In this document: positions 1-28,864 of the stretch, piece after piece
How positions within the stretch are numbered: the first letter of the stretch is position 1
How the letters are laid out: each line of letters opens with the position of its first letter
Source of the DNA: Seriola aureovittata
Lineage: Eukaryota; Chordata; Actinopteri; Carangiformes; Carangidae
Assembly: GCF_021018895.1 (NCBI RefSeq)
Contig: NC_079373.1
Span: forward strand, 22,373,501-22,437,500
Direction of reading: 5' to 3'
DNA: 64,000 nucleotides
The notes under the pieces: generated by a model
What the model was told of the DNA's origin: nothing
What the model saw: the letters and a program-made list of their open reading frames with translations, nothing else
Database searches by the model: none
Position numbers and translations under genes: made by a program

Positions 1-485
1 TCTGGGAACTTGGTTTCCAAATGAGATGCAAAATTTGCTCTCATCGGAAAAGAGGACTTTGGACCACTGAGCAACAGACTAGTTCTTTTTGTCTTTAGCC
101 CTGGTAAGACGCTTCTGATGTTGTTTGTTGTTCAGGAGCGGCTTGATAAGAGGAATACGACATTTGAAGCCCATTTGCAGGATCCGTCTGTGTGTGGTGG
201 CTCTTGATGTACTAACTCCAGCCTCGGTCCACTGCTTGTGAAGTTCCCCCACACTTTTGAATGGCCTTTTCCTGACAATCCTCTCCAGACTCCGGTCATC
301 CCTGCGGCTTGCGCACCTTTTTCTTCCACACTTTTCCCTTCCAGCTAACTTTCTATTAATGTGCTTTGATACAGCACTTTGAGAACATCCAACTTCTTTT
401 GCAATTACCTTTTGAGGCTTTCCCTCCTTGTGGAGGGTGTCAATGATGGTTTTCTGCACAACTGTTGGTCAGCAGTCTTCCCCAT
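1..485 (-). pseudogene. Tc1-like transposase, disrupted and partial
   Basis: The probable original start is the ATG on the minus strand at 485-483, which reads MGKTADQ. The conserved helix-turn-helix part (QKTIIDTLHKEGKPQKVIAK, then GCSQSAVSKHIN) is in a different frame beginning at 459, so an indel has broken the frame just after the start. The paired DNA-binding region and the RATTHRRILQMGFKCRIPL segment follow. After RAKDKKN comes a TAG codon (about 79-81) where family members usually have Trp (TGG). The reading frame then continues as SVAQWSKVLFSDESKF to the window edge, carrying the first catalytic Asp region (FSDES). The rest of the DDE domain is outside the window. One frameshift plus one nonsense codon make it a pseudogene. 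Confidence 0.85.
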
Positions 486-813
486 GATTGTGAATTCTAC
501 TGAACCAGACTGAGAGATCATTTAAAGACTCAGGAACCCTTCACAGGTGTTTTGGATTAATTAGCTGATGAGCGTGTGACACTTTGAGCCTATAGTATTG
601 AACCTTTTCCAAATATTCTAATTTTCTGAGATTTTGAATTTGGGGTTTTCAAAAACTGTAAGCCATGATCATCAAGATTATAACAAATAAAGCCTTGACA
701 TATCTCACTTTGCATGTACTGAGTTTATATCACATGTTAGTTTCACATTTGAAGTTGAATTGCTGACTTGAATGAACTTTTGCACAATATTCTAATTTTT
801 TGAGTTTCACCTG
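1..813 (-). mobile_element. Tc1-like DNA transposon remnant (5' part, cut by window edge)
   Basis: The minus strand encodes the N-terminal part of a fish Tc1/mariner-superfamily transposase. The right-hand end has a terminal motif that reads inward as CAGGTGAAACTCAAAAAATT, ending at 813 beside a TA dinucleotide, the Tc1 target site. An imperfect internal copy of the same motif lies at about 612-636, which fits the IR/DR arrangement of Tc1 elements. The other end lies left of the window. The element sits in intron 3 of gnao1, in opposite orientation to the gene. Coding decay (see the pseudogene entry) says this copy is inactive. Confidence 0.85.
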
Positions 814-1047
814 TACTTTAGAAAGCCTAAAGGCACACTGTTGAAAATCCATTATACACGCTGACATTCCCTCTGTGATGGTTGTGTTTGTTTACAATTA
901 TTATACTAATGTCTTATAATTCATGTGCTGATGTTTGAGTAATGTCACAGCATTTCAGCACCTTTAGAGTCATTCAAAAGATCTTGCTCCAACTCGAGCC
1001 ACTAAGAATGCTAACCTGCTGCTCCTTCCCTTTTGTGTCACCTTTAG

Positions 1048-16234
<15,187 letters not shown>

Positions 16235-16388
16235 AACCGCATGCACGAGTCTCTGAAGCTCTTTGACTCCATCTGTAACAACAAGTGGTTTAAGGACACC
16301 TCCATCATCCTCTTCCTGAACAAGAAGGACCTCTTTGAAAGCAAGATCAGCAAGTCACCACTGTCCATCTGCTTCCCCGAATACACTG
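16235..16388 (+). CDS. gnao1: gnao1 exon 7B (alternative, GoB type)
   Basis: This is the upstream copy of alternative exon 7, residues about 242-293. It encodes [19 protein letters not shown], then [13 protein letters not shown] with the G4 guanine-specificity motif NKKD, and ends SICFPEYT plus one base. Lys after HESL and Trp-Phe after NNK are the marks of the mammalian GoB (alpha-o2) form; the A form has Met and Phe-Phe there. It differs from exon 7A at 7 of 51 residues, mostly in [10 protein letters not shown]. The acceptor is ctacag and the donor is gtacat, leaving phase 1. At 154 bp it has the same size as 7A, as expected for an exon duplication. Confidence 0.95.
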
Positions 16389-18203
16389 GTACATATCTAT
16401 ATACTTCAGAGTGAATGTTCATTAATATATTCTGTATATATTTATGTGGACATTTGGAGGTACTGTGGCAGCTGAGGTGAAGCTCCCTCCACACAGCACT
16501 TACAAAACATTAAGATAAGACAAACAGTCCTAATTTTAAGACTTACTGACCGAGCATTTTAACACTAAAACCAGCTCCTGAAAATGTAGGGGCGATCCAG
16601 TCTGATGCCTGTCTGCTCTGTAGTCACGTAGCCTCAGCCTTTGAGCTGATCTCCGTGATATCTGGATAATACTACACACTACATGCATATTCAAATAACT
16701 GCACCATTCAAAGTTGAAGTGGTGTTTCTTTAAGTGTTCCCACTTGACAACAATGCAGCTGTTTGAGAGGCATCGTGTCTCATGTCGAGTCACTGTTTGT
16801 CCAAATGTGGCTCAATATGGCTCCACAGAGCATTCATCAGGTTGATTTATGCATACGTGTAAACAAACAAAAAATATGTATTTAAATTTTCTCTCTCTCT
16901 TGAATGACTCAATTAAATGACTTATAATGGCCCCAAAAATGCCTTAATTGTAAATATGGATGTAGTATTTGTACCTCCAACTCAGGACAGAAGCTACAAC
17001 AAAGTACAGCTCATACATCCACATTTATAATCAGTTTCAGCAGAGATAGAGCAGAAAGGTCTGTGTGATTCTTGACATTAGGCTGATATCTGCAGATAGC
17101 TGTTTACCGAAGTAGAAATGGAGAGGAGGACAATACACAGGGTGGGAACCCAAAGATTAGAAGGCAGAGCAGATAGGCTCAGACTGTGGAACAAAACAAA
17201 AATGAGAGTCAAACAAGTACAACGAGTGAAACAGTGAATGAAATCAGGAGTGTTACAAGAGGAGCTTGAGTGTAAGAGAGACGAGAGGAACTGAGAGACG
17301 AGAAACAATAGAACGTGAGAACGCCACAGAGACAGAGAAAGCAAGAGTGTGAGAAAAGAAAAAAGAATAGACAGCTCAAGAGTGTGGGAAAGCAACATGG
17401 GGAGAGACCAAAACAGCAAGACTGTGAGAAAGAGAAAATTAGAATTCCAAACCTGTTTCCTCTCCTCTTTTTTTCGTCCTGTCGTCCTTTTACATAGCAG
17501 AACTCTATTTCCTATTCTGATGAAGCAGCCAGACAAACCACAGTGCTGCTAATAGCTGAGACCCAGATAGATGTTAGTGACACTTCCAACACAAATTACT
17601 CCAATCACTGTGATCTTACTCGTTCCAAAAGCATTATAACAAAGTAAAGCTCTTGGTTAAAGCCACCGCATGCCAAATTCTTGCATTACAGCAGAACTAA
17701 TTTTTACAGTTCATAATTGACTTGAGCTAAATGGGCACATAGTAGATCTGTCACTGCTGAAAAATTAATCAATATACAGTATGAATAATGGCTCCATCCC
17801 TTTTGTCCTTCATCCCTCTGTCACAGTCTTGTTCTGTTGCTCTATAAAGACTATAATACATCGGTAATACTCAGAAACTGGCAGCTTTTGCCAACGCTAT
17901 CAAGATTTTCCATTACATTTAATTTGTCTGCACAAAACCACCTTTTCCATTTTGTCCGAGGAAGTTGTCGATGTATTATATATTTTTTTAGCTAGCGGTA
18001 AGCACAACCCTCCGTACAACACAGAGTAACATATTCAGCAGAATGTGTGCTGAGCTCCAAAGTCAAAGGTTATGTTTTCAGAAAATATCAGAAAAATCCC
18101 GCTGATGCAGAAAATGAAGTACAGCCCACTGATACAAAGGTTCAGATGACAACAGCTTTTAAGCCTTCACCTAACTCCCACTATATGTCATCTCTCTCCT
18201 TAG
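16389..18203 (+). other. gnao1 intron 7B (1815 bp)
   Basis: The intron runs from gtacat to a ctctcctttag-like acceptor. No simple repeat or mobile element stands out. Purine-rich runs at about 17230-17420 give spurious open frames only. Confidence 0.8.
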
Positions 18204-18391
18204 GTCCAGACACTTACCTGGAAGGAATAGCCTACATTAAGTCTCACTACGAGAGCAAGAACAAGTCGCCCAACAAGGAGGTCTACTCCCACGTGACCTG
18301 CGCTACAGACACCAACAACATCCAGTTTGTCTTTGATGCTGTTACTGATGTCATCATAGCGAATAACCTGCGGGGCTGTGGCCTTTACTGA
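18204..18391 (+). CDS. gnao1: gnao1 exon 8B (alternative terminal exon, GoB type)
   Basis: This exon encodes the last 62 residues of the B isoform. It begins [20 protein letters not shown], then [20 protein letters not shown] with the G5 motif TCAT, and ends NNLRGCGLY with TGA at 18389-18391. The C-terminal helix is the receptor contact. The Cys four residues from the end is the conserved pertussis-toxin ADP-ribosylation site. The features [10 protein letters not shown] and VTDVIIA match mammalian GoB. The N-terminal part ([13 protein letters not shown]) differs from the mammalian B exon and partly resembles the A exon. Acceptor tag before 18204; the first two bases complete the Gly codon begun in exon 7. 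It differs from 8A at 16 of 62 residues. Confidence 0.95.
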
Positions 18392-18435
18392 TGATGCTAT
18401 TAAATGTTAGCCATTATGCAAGATGGGCGTTTGAC

Positions 18436-18569
18436 GTGTATTTACCCATGTGGTACCTACGTGGGTAAATACATTTGGTACCTATGTGGTATATGCCACA
18501 CAACCTATGTGATATATGTATGTGGTATCTATCACACAACTATTGTGGTATACCACATAGGTTGTGTGG
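18436..18569. repeat. cluster of inverted repeats downstream of the 8B stop
   Basis: The arms 18438-18448 and 18462-18472 pair perfectly over 11 bp around a GGTACC centre. The arms 18496-18511 and 18554-18569 pair perfectly over 16 bp. A 12-bp palindrome (gtggtataccac) lies at 18545-18556. The unit TATGTGGTA recurs several times, so this looks like a degenerate tandem and inverted block that would fold in the B-form 3' UTR. Confidence 0.85.
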
Positions 18570-19199
18570 CTCATGTGTCATTGTGTCAAATATGGGGTAT
18601 GAGTTGTGGTCATGATGTCATCATTACTGCTTAACTATAAGGCTGATCATTGGTTCAACCTGATTCTTAATTAATGAATTGATTGGTTGGTTGAGATGTC
18701 ATTTAATCTATTTGCCTTTTTTCATTCATCATGTCAGTTCCTAGCAAAGAACCACAAGCACATTCCAGGTACACTGTACGTTTTGTGTTTGATTGTAACT
18801 AAACTCCAGATCTGTTGCTGGTGTGCTGCAGATATTTTGCACAATACCTACAGTTAACTCCTCTGGGACACAAGGTTCCTGAGACTTATTTGTACATATA
18901 GCAGTGCCTTACTCATTGACCTAGATGATATGCAGTCTAAGTGCACCCCTCTAAGAGATCCAGGAGTAGTCCTCAAAAATGAAATTGTGAGGTATTTCTC
19001 ATTATTTTTAAAATTTCAGTTGTCATTCTGATATCTTATATTTTAGTTAGTTAGGTACATGAAGGGCCAATGTGAAACTGCTTTAAACGATGTCATTGAA
19101 CAAGTCCTAATCAGAAGTTCAGTTCACTCTCAGTTCAGTTCAGAGAGGTGTTCTTAAGAGTTAATTATGTATATGAGACATTAGCCCCTGTATGTCAGG

Positions 19200-19330
19200 G
19201 GCACTCTGGCGGCCAAGGGGTTAGGGCACATACTATACAACTGTGATGTCACAATTTAAATTCCAGCTGGGGACCTTTGTTGCATGTCATACCCCCCCCC
19301 TCTCTCTCCCTATATTTCTGCAAAAAACAA
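19200..19330 (+). mobile_element. SINE-like remnant
   Basis: The string from ggcggccaaggggttagggc to ggggacctttgttgcatgtc, followed by a C run and CT-rich tail, resembles a dispersed tRNA-derived SINE type common in percomorph genomes. The internal promoter boxes are degenerate. The family is recognised from memory of its shape, without a search. Confidence 0.4.
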
Positions 19331-20173
19331 CTTCGCTCATGCCGTGTTGTGATATTCATTCCTCTGATGTTTGTGGTACACTGCATAGTGTCAGACTGTT
19401 GCATTTAGCCATGCCCATTAAACTGTGGAACTTCAAAACGGCTAATCTTAAATAAATACATAAATGCATACATAAATAAAAGACGCAATGAACCAAAACC
19501 ATAATATATAAATACTGAAAAAAACAGATGAACTCATCATTATGAAGTTAAATTAAAATCGAACTCATTATAATGATCATAATAATGTGTTTTCACAGTA
19601 ACAGTTTAACAGTTCATTTAAAATATTTATTTTAATGTTTCCCTGAAATAAGAAGAAACTTGTTAAAAGGTACATTTTGAAATTGCTATAATTAAATAAG
19701 AATGAACCATAATTAAGTAATTTTACATTGAATTTTGCACTTTTTCATATGATTATTAAGTTCATAATGTATTTTTATTGTATATACTGAATTTATTTAT
19801 TTGATATTGGCCTGTACAGAGTTCCATATTAAACAGTGTGATGCCTTTGTGAGTTCTGGATTTAACAAATAGGACTAATTAATGGTACCGTGTCCATTCA
19901 TCTTATCCTACCCTCAAAGGCCTCGGAGAAACATGTAGGATCATAAGAGCCTCACGTCAACTTCAATATAGCAAAGCTTCTCTCACTGAAAACCTGCGGG
20001 AGCAGAGGGATTTTCAGGGGGGAGAGGATTGTTCAGAATACTAAATGTAATTAGACCAGAAATAATCTTGGTTATGAAACATGACTCTCACTTATTTTTC
20101 AGTTTGAAGTCACTTCTTTTTTTTTTTTTTTACCAGCTATGATAGCGTGTGGCTGGTATTGTTTTCACCTTTT

Positions 20174-20472
<299 letters not shown>

Positions 20473-21819
20473 GGTCCTGGAGAAACCTACTGTGGCGGGA
20501 ACTACCACAGAGGTGGTTAAATGTTTTGGCAGGTGTTTATATGTCTGGACAGATTTTGCAAGATACAGTCACAAAAATTCACAGGAGTGTAGTTGAGATT
20601 AAAATGAAGGCCGAGTTCAACAACAGTTGTGATCTGACCCATAAATACTGAGTAGTCATGCAACAATGTAGTAATAATGTAATAATGACTACTGAGTACT
20701 CATGGGTCAGAACGCGTCACGGCTGATGTGATCCCGTCGGAAGAGGGTCTCTAGTGTTTTGTTGTTTGTAGACCACTTCATATTTTTAAAGCCCAATATT
20801 CCCACCTTAAAGCCCCTATGTGAAGGATTTGAACAGTTCTGACTTTGGTCATGGTAGTATCACAAAAAAAAAAAGAAACTGTGGCAGACAGCTACAAAGA
20901 AGTAATGTGTCAGTTTTGACTGGGATTCTCAATTTTCTACAATTTAAAACTCTTGCCATAACAGTAATTTGAGATATTCTATAACCACGATTAGAATATA
21001 AGAATTAGATTTTGTGGTTTCACAACTACTACTACTGAATAGTGTCATTCTGTGTCAGTGTTGTTATTCCACAGCCCATTTGTTTTAGTCTTGGATGAAT
21101 TTCACTCACGGGGAAAATTGAAAATTGTACTTTTGATCAGATTTAGAAGAGAAAATGTGAACATTTTCTTTTTGTTTCTGTTTTTTTCCCCTTTAAGTTA
21201 AATTCACATTTAGCAAGGAAGTTGCTATTTGTGTGAGAACGAGGTTGCCATCACCTGTTCACTTTAAACAAAGAGGTACAAGAGATAGTGTGCTGACTCA
21301 ACCAGACAATTCCCAGATAATGCTTCAATGGAAGCATTGATTTTATACGGCCGTAGGGCTGCATCCATTGTGTTGGGCTGTGCAGTGTCATATCCCTGTT
21401 GCCCACCACTCTGCCTTAATAAACCAGAGGTGAGCTTTGAAAGATTGTGTGGTGGTGAGTACACACGGTCCTCTGGGACAAGAATTGTCAACCTTGTGAC
21501 TATTGTTTTAGCCCTGATGTTTCCCTTTTTGCTAAATGAGGTCCATTTCTGGTGGTGGGTAGACATCCCAGAGCTGCTGTAGGATTGAGGTTTGATGTAG
21601 TGCACAGTTTAGCTGAAATGAAGATTGATATGTGCTATTTGTAGGAGCGTGAATTTGAGTTTTGGTATTAAAACCAGAAAGACGCATGTAATACCAGGAA
21701 AATATCATCATCTCCTTCCTCCTCTCTTTATAAGCAGAAGTTTACAGCATTGTATAGAAATTGAGCTTTTCTTGTCTGTGGGACTTTGTTGAATTGACTG
21801 AACTGAGTGTGTTTATAGC

Positions 21820-22070
21820 GTTGCAGGTGTGAGTGCTCCCTGGCAAACAGAGGTGGAGAGCTTCTTTATTTATTCATGAGCAAGGTGTTTGCTTTATTTC
21901 TCTCTTCCCCTCATACTCAAACAGCGAGGGTTTGTCTCCTCCCTCTGCCAGAGCTGCGATTTTTTATTTTTTAGACAGGTAGATGACGTCATCAGCTCTT
22001 CCTAACACATCTGTGCCAACATTTCCTAATTAGCGACAGAAAGCTGCCTAAGGCTGTTGATCAGCCTGCT
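21820..22070. promoter_or_regulatory. candidate regulatory element with CRE palindrome
   Basis: This unique-looking block stands out from the surrounding simple repeats. It contains the full CREB/ATF palindrome ATGACGTCAT at 21983-21992, plus CTAATTAG-like homeodomain sites (cctaattagcg, about 22025). A regulatory role is inferred from motif content only. Confidence 0.3.
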
Positions 22071-22072
22071 TT

Positions 22073-22076
22073 GCGC

Positions 22077-22162
<86 letters not shown>
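22073..22162. repeat. (GT)n microsatellite with CGCGCG lead-in
   Basis: About 85 bp of GT repeats are preceded by gcgcgcgt, lying between exons 8B and 7A. Confidence 0.97.
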
Positions 22163-22164
<2 letters not shown>

Positions 22165-24499
22165 ACAGATTGTATATAGTTACCTACATGTGTGTCTGTT
22201 AATAGTACAGGAAAGGTAACTGTGTGTGCGTACGTGCATGCATGTGTGTGTATATCTTGTGTGAGAGACAATATCAGCCCATGGGTGTTGTGGTGGAGTC
22301 AGTATCTGTGGATTAATTACCCAGAAGGCACCTGTCTACCCTTTCCACACAGACAGGCCCTAGACACACGCACACACGTGCATACACATGCACTGAAGAC
22401 ACAAACATGCCCATGGGACTTTAAAATGTCACAACACCTTACTTGCCAGTGCCAAATAATACCACCGTATCCAACCGGCCTCAGATGTTTTTTGGTTCTC
22501 TTGCCAAACAAGAAACCTGCTGCCACTGGTGCTTAAGGCATTTAGTTTATTAGTTTCTCCTCTGATTTATTAGATTTATTACTCGACATGAAAGTAAAGT
22601 GATCGTGCTGCATTAACTGCTTCATTGTTGTTTTCAGGAAGATATGACGTAAAATATGCAGAAAACATCAAAAGTATTTGGTCTCAAATTAATGCAAAAA
22701 TGATGAGTTTTTCCATTTCTATTAATTGACTAATTACCTCTCTACTCCCCCCTATCAGTAGAAGCTTCCCTCCTTTTTGTATACAACTGCACATAAGCAT
22801 GTGTCCAGCTTTGTTTGAAATATCTTACACTGACGTGATGAAAACAATGATCATCTGTGCCTAATGTTTACATTTGGAGGTTCTTTCAAATGCAGTACTC
22901 AGAAAAGATAAAAACAAACTATTCACTATACATACGTACATTATACTGTATATACATTTTAATTTGTGTAATAGTAGAAATCCGCGCTTGTGCAGTTTAA
23001 TAACAGGATTTTCCAGTAACATGGGTTTGATTTCATTTGTTTAGCATCATCCTCACAGAATGCAGGACAGTACACACACATTTCTGTTATGATTAAAATT
23101 AGACACCCGTTTAAATAGTTTTTTGGATATGGCCCTTGCCCAAAGGGCAGCCAGCAGTAGACACAAGCTGTAGAGCAGCAGGCCGGTGAAATTTCCATTC
23201 ACACTAATTTAGCAAGCTCCAATTCACATTCAGATGATTTATTTGCCCTCAGGGTGGTAACAGCAGCACACTTTTCGTCGCTTTGTCTTCCAACTTCTTT
23301 CATGCCTGTGTTAACCTCGGGCAGTGCACAGAGCAAGACGTATCCATGATTCTGTTGTACACGTTCTTCAGTGGCAAACTAAATCAGTCAGATTTAGTGA
23401 TATCAGATGCATTTAAAAGTGAATTAACCTTCAGTTTATTCGCAATATGTAACAACACTCGAATATTTTTGCAACATTAGCAAGGAATTGAATTTAAAGG
23501 ACCATAACTGTGTTTTTGCAAATCTAAATCAGCTGCTACAAATCCCACAGAGTTTACTTAAATAATACTGAAATGTTTCCAACCTTTCAGCCAGCTTTTG
23601 ATTTCAGTCTATCACACTGTGAGCATCATGTTTTACTTTTACTCTTGTCAAAAAGTCATTAACATTGTGTGTCAAACCTTTAAGTGCCTAACTCAAACAA
23701 GTTACAAATGATTTAAGTTTTTTAAAAACACGTAGAAGCCTAGAATAAAAACAGATTAAAGATGTACTGTTAGTTATTAAGCTCTTGAGCCTTGTCACTA
23801 ACAAGACAATATGTTCCTACAGTTAATTCAAAAGATGTACTTGAATTATCAGCTCTTGTCTTGTGTCTATTTTTTAGGGCAGTTTATGTTTCACCAGAGG
23901 TAAAAAATAAAATTAATAAGTTATGATAGATTCCTCCATTTTGGCTTTTCATTCCCTTAAATTTGCGTGTCAGGGTTCAACAAAGTTAAACTTTAGACAA
24001 AACTTGTCAGGCCACTAATCATAGCACTTGTATTGGAACTGCCATTTTAAATGTTGGTGAGATGAGGTTTTAACAAATCTGAAACACACCAGCATGATCT
24101 TAGAGACTTTAAAGTGTATGTGATATGTTGAAATTGGACAAAAGCATGCCCATCGCAATTGAAATTAATTCTGAAACTAAATAAAACAAACCTTTCTTAT
24201 CGGGGGAGAATATACAGGGCAGCAGCTTGATTACGAGCTCTACTTGTGCTTCATCCTTTTGAAGCCACTTTGGTCTTTTCAAGAGAAAGACAGACACACA
24301 AACCGAGAAAGATGTGGTCCTTCACAAGTGGAACTGTGTCTCATCTGTGTCTTTGTTTCTTAGACCTAAACCTCTTGTCCTTCTCTCTCTGATCCACTCC
24401 GCCCGCCTCTCCCTGCGACACTGAGGCTCTAAAGCTATGAGTGTTTTGTAAGGTGAAGACAGGATTGATTCTTCCACGGAGAAGAACTATGAGCAGATC

Positions 24500-24503
<4 letters not shown>

Positions 24504-24577
<74 letters not shown>
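24504..24577. repeat. (GT)n microsatellite
   Basis: About 74 bp of pure TG repeats lie between gnao1 exons 8B and 7A. Confidence 0.97.
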
Positions 24578-24578
<1 letters not shown>

Positions 24579-25650
24579 ACACAGTATATATGTGTTTGTG
24601 CTTGACCCTACTCCTGATGAATTACCAATAAACCCCAAACAACCAGTGCGAAATCACATCAACAGGCGAGGCCAAGAGGATAGTGGGTAATGTAGTTTAT
24701 GTCTTGCATCAGTCCCAACAATAAATTATGGATTCCCATATGCTGCAGTGAAGGAGGGATTTGTGGGTAATGTAGTCTGAGGAGAGGGAGCTTGGAAGGG
24801 TTTATGGGTAGTACTGTGTGTGGGGGGGTTTTTTTTGTTTGTTTTTTCAGTGGCTGGCCCTGGTGTGGATAATACAATCAGTGGTCCATTCAGATAACAA
24901 AGGTCCTGCTTCTCTGGGCTGCAGGTGGTATTACAAAAGCAACGTGAGAACCTTGTGCCAAGTCAAAACCTTAGCAACATAAAAAAGCTGTTGAAATGTC
25001 ACAATGGCAGCCAAATGAAGAACTATTCAGACTGAATTTCAATCCAAAATTTAGTGTCAAATGCTTCCTATTTAAGATTTAAATGAGCTCTTGTGGTGTC
25101 TTTTTGTTGCCTTATTTATGCTAAATTTAGCCTGCAAATGCTTTTGGGTCATCTTAAAATATGTTCTGTTCCCACTCAACTTTGCCGACCGATGAAATGA
25201 GCACTTAAGCCCCTGCAAAGTCAGGGAGATCCCCACTCTACCGCTGGACTGGGAGAGAAATCAGAAAGCCGCAGGGCATGACCATAATGAACTTGGGTAG
25301 AATTAAAGAGGCGGAGAATAAACTGGTAAATGTTCCTGCACTCATGCTCTCACTGCTGCATCTGTTTTAGCTTTCAATGTCCATTTAACCTGTCTGTTCA
25401 CTCTGCGTCAGTACCAACCAACACCTGTCTATAATGTACAGATCACCTACAGCAAATGTGTGTATTTGCGTGTATGTGTGTGTATGTATGTGTGTGTGTG
25501 TGTGAGACTGCTGTATTTTACTGAGCACTGTGAGTAAAATGTATCTGCTGTAACTCCGTCACTGCTTTGATAATTTATTGAACGTTGTATTTATACATGA
25601 GAGAGAAATGATAATAAAGCACCACATAAGTAACTTAATACGTGTGATTA

Positions 25651-25652
<2 letters not shown>

Positions 25653-25707
<55 letters not shown>
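25653..25707. repeat. (GT)n microsatellite
   Basis: About 55 bp of TG repeats lie 330 bp upstream of exon 7A. Confidence 0.97.
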
Positions 25708-25710
<3 letters not shown>

Positions 25711-25805
25711 TGTGTTAATTGTAAAGAATACAATGATATTTTTCTGACTCACTCCTCTGTGTGTTTTCCTCGACAATGATTATTTATTAAACAAATATTT
25801 CCTGA

Positions 25806-28864
<3,059 letters not shown>

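Larger units (their letters stand above)
18392..19855 (+). other. probable 3' UTR of the gnao1 B isoform
   Basis: The stretch follows the 8B stop codon directly. A likely poly(A) signal, ATTAAA at 19828-19833, lies in A/T-rich sequence with GT-rich DNA just downstream (tgtgatgcctttgtg). The segment contains a hairpin-rich block at 18417-18600 and a SINE-like remnant at about 19200-19330. The end point is inferred; an earlier ATTAAA at about 18400 is probably too close to the stop. Confidence 0.45.
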
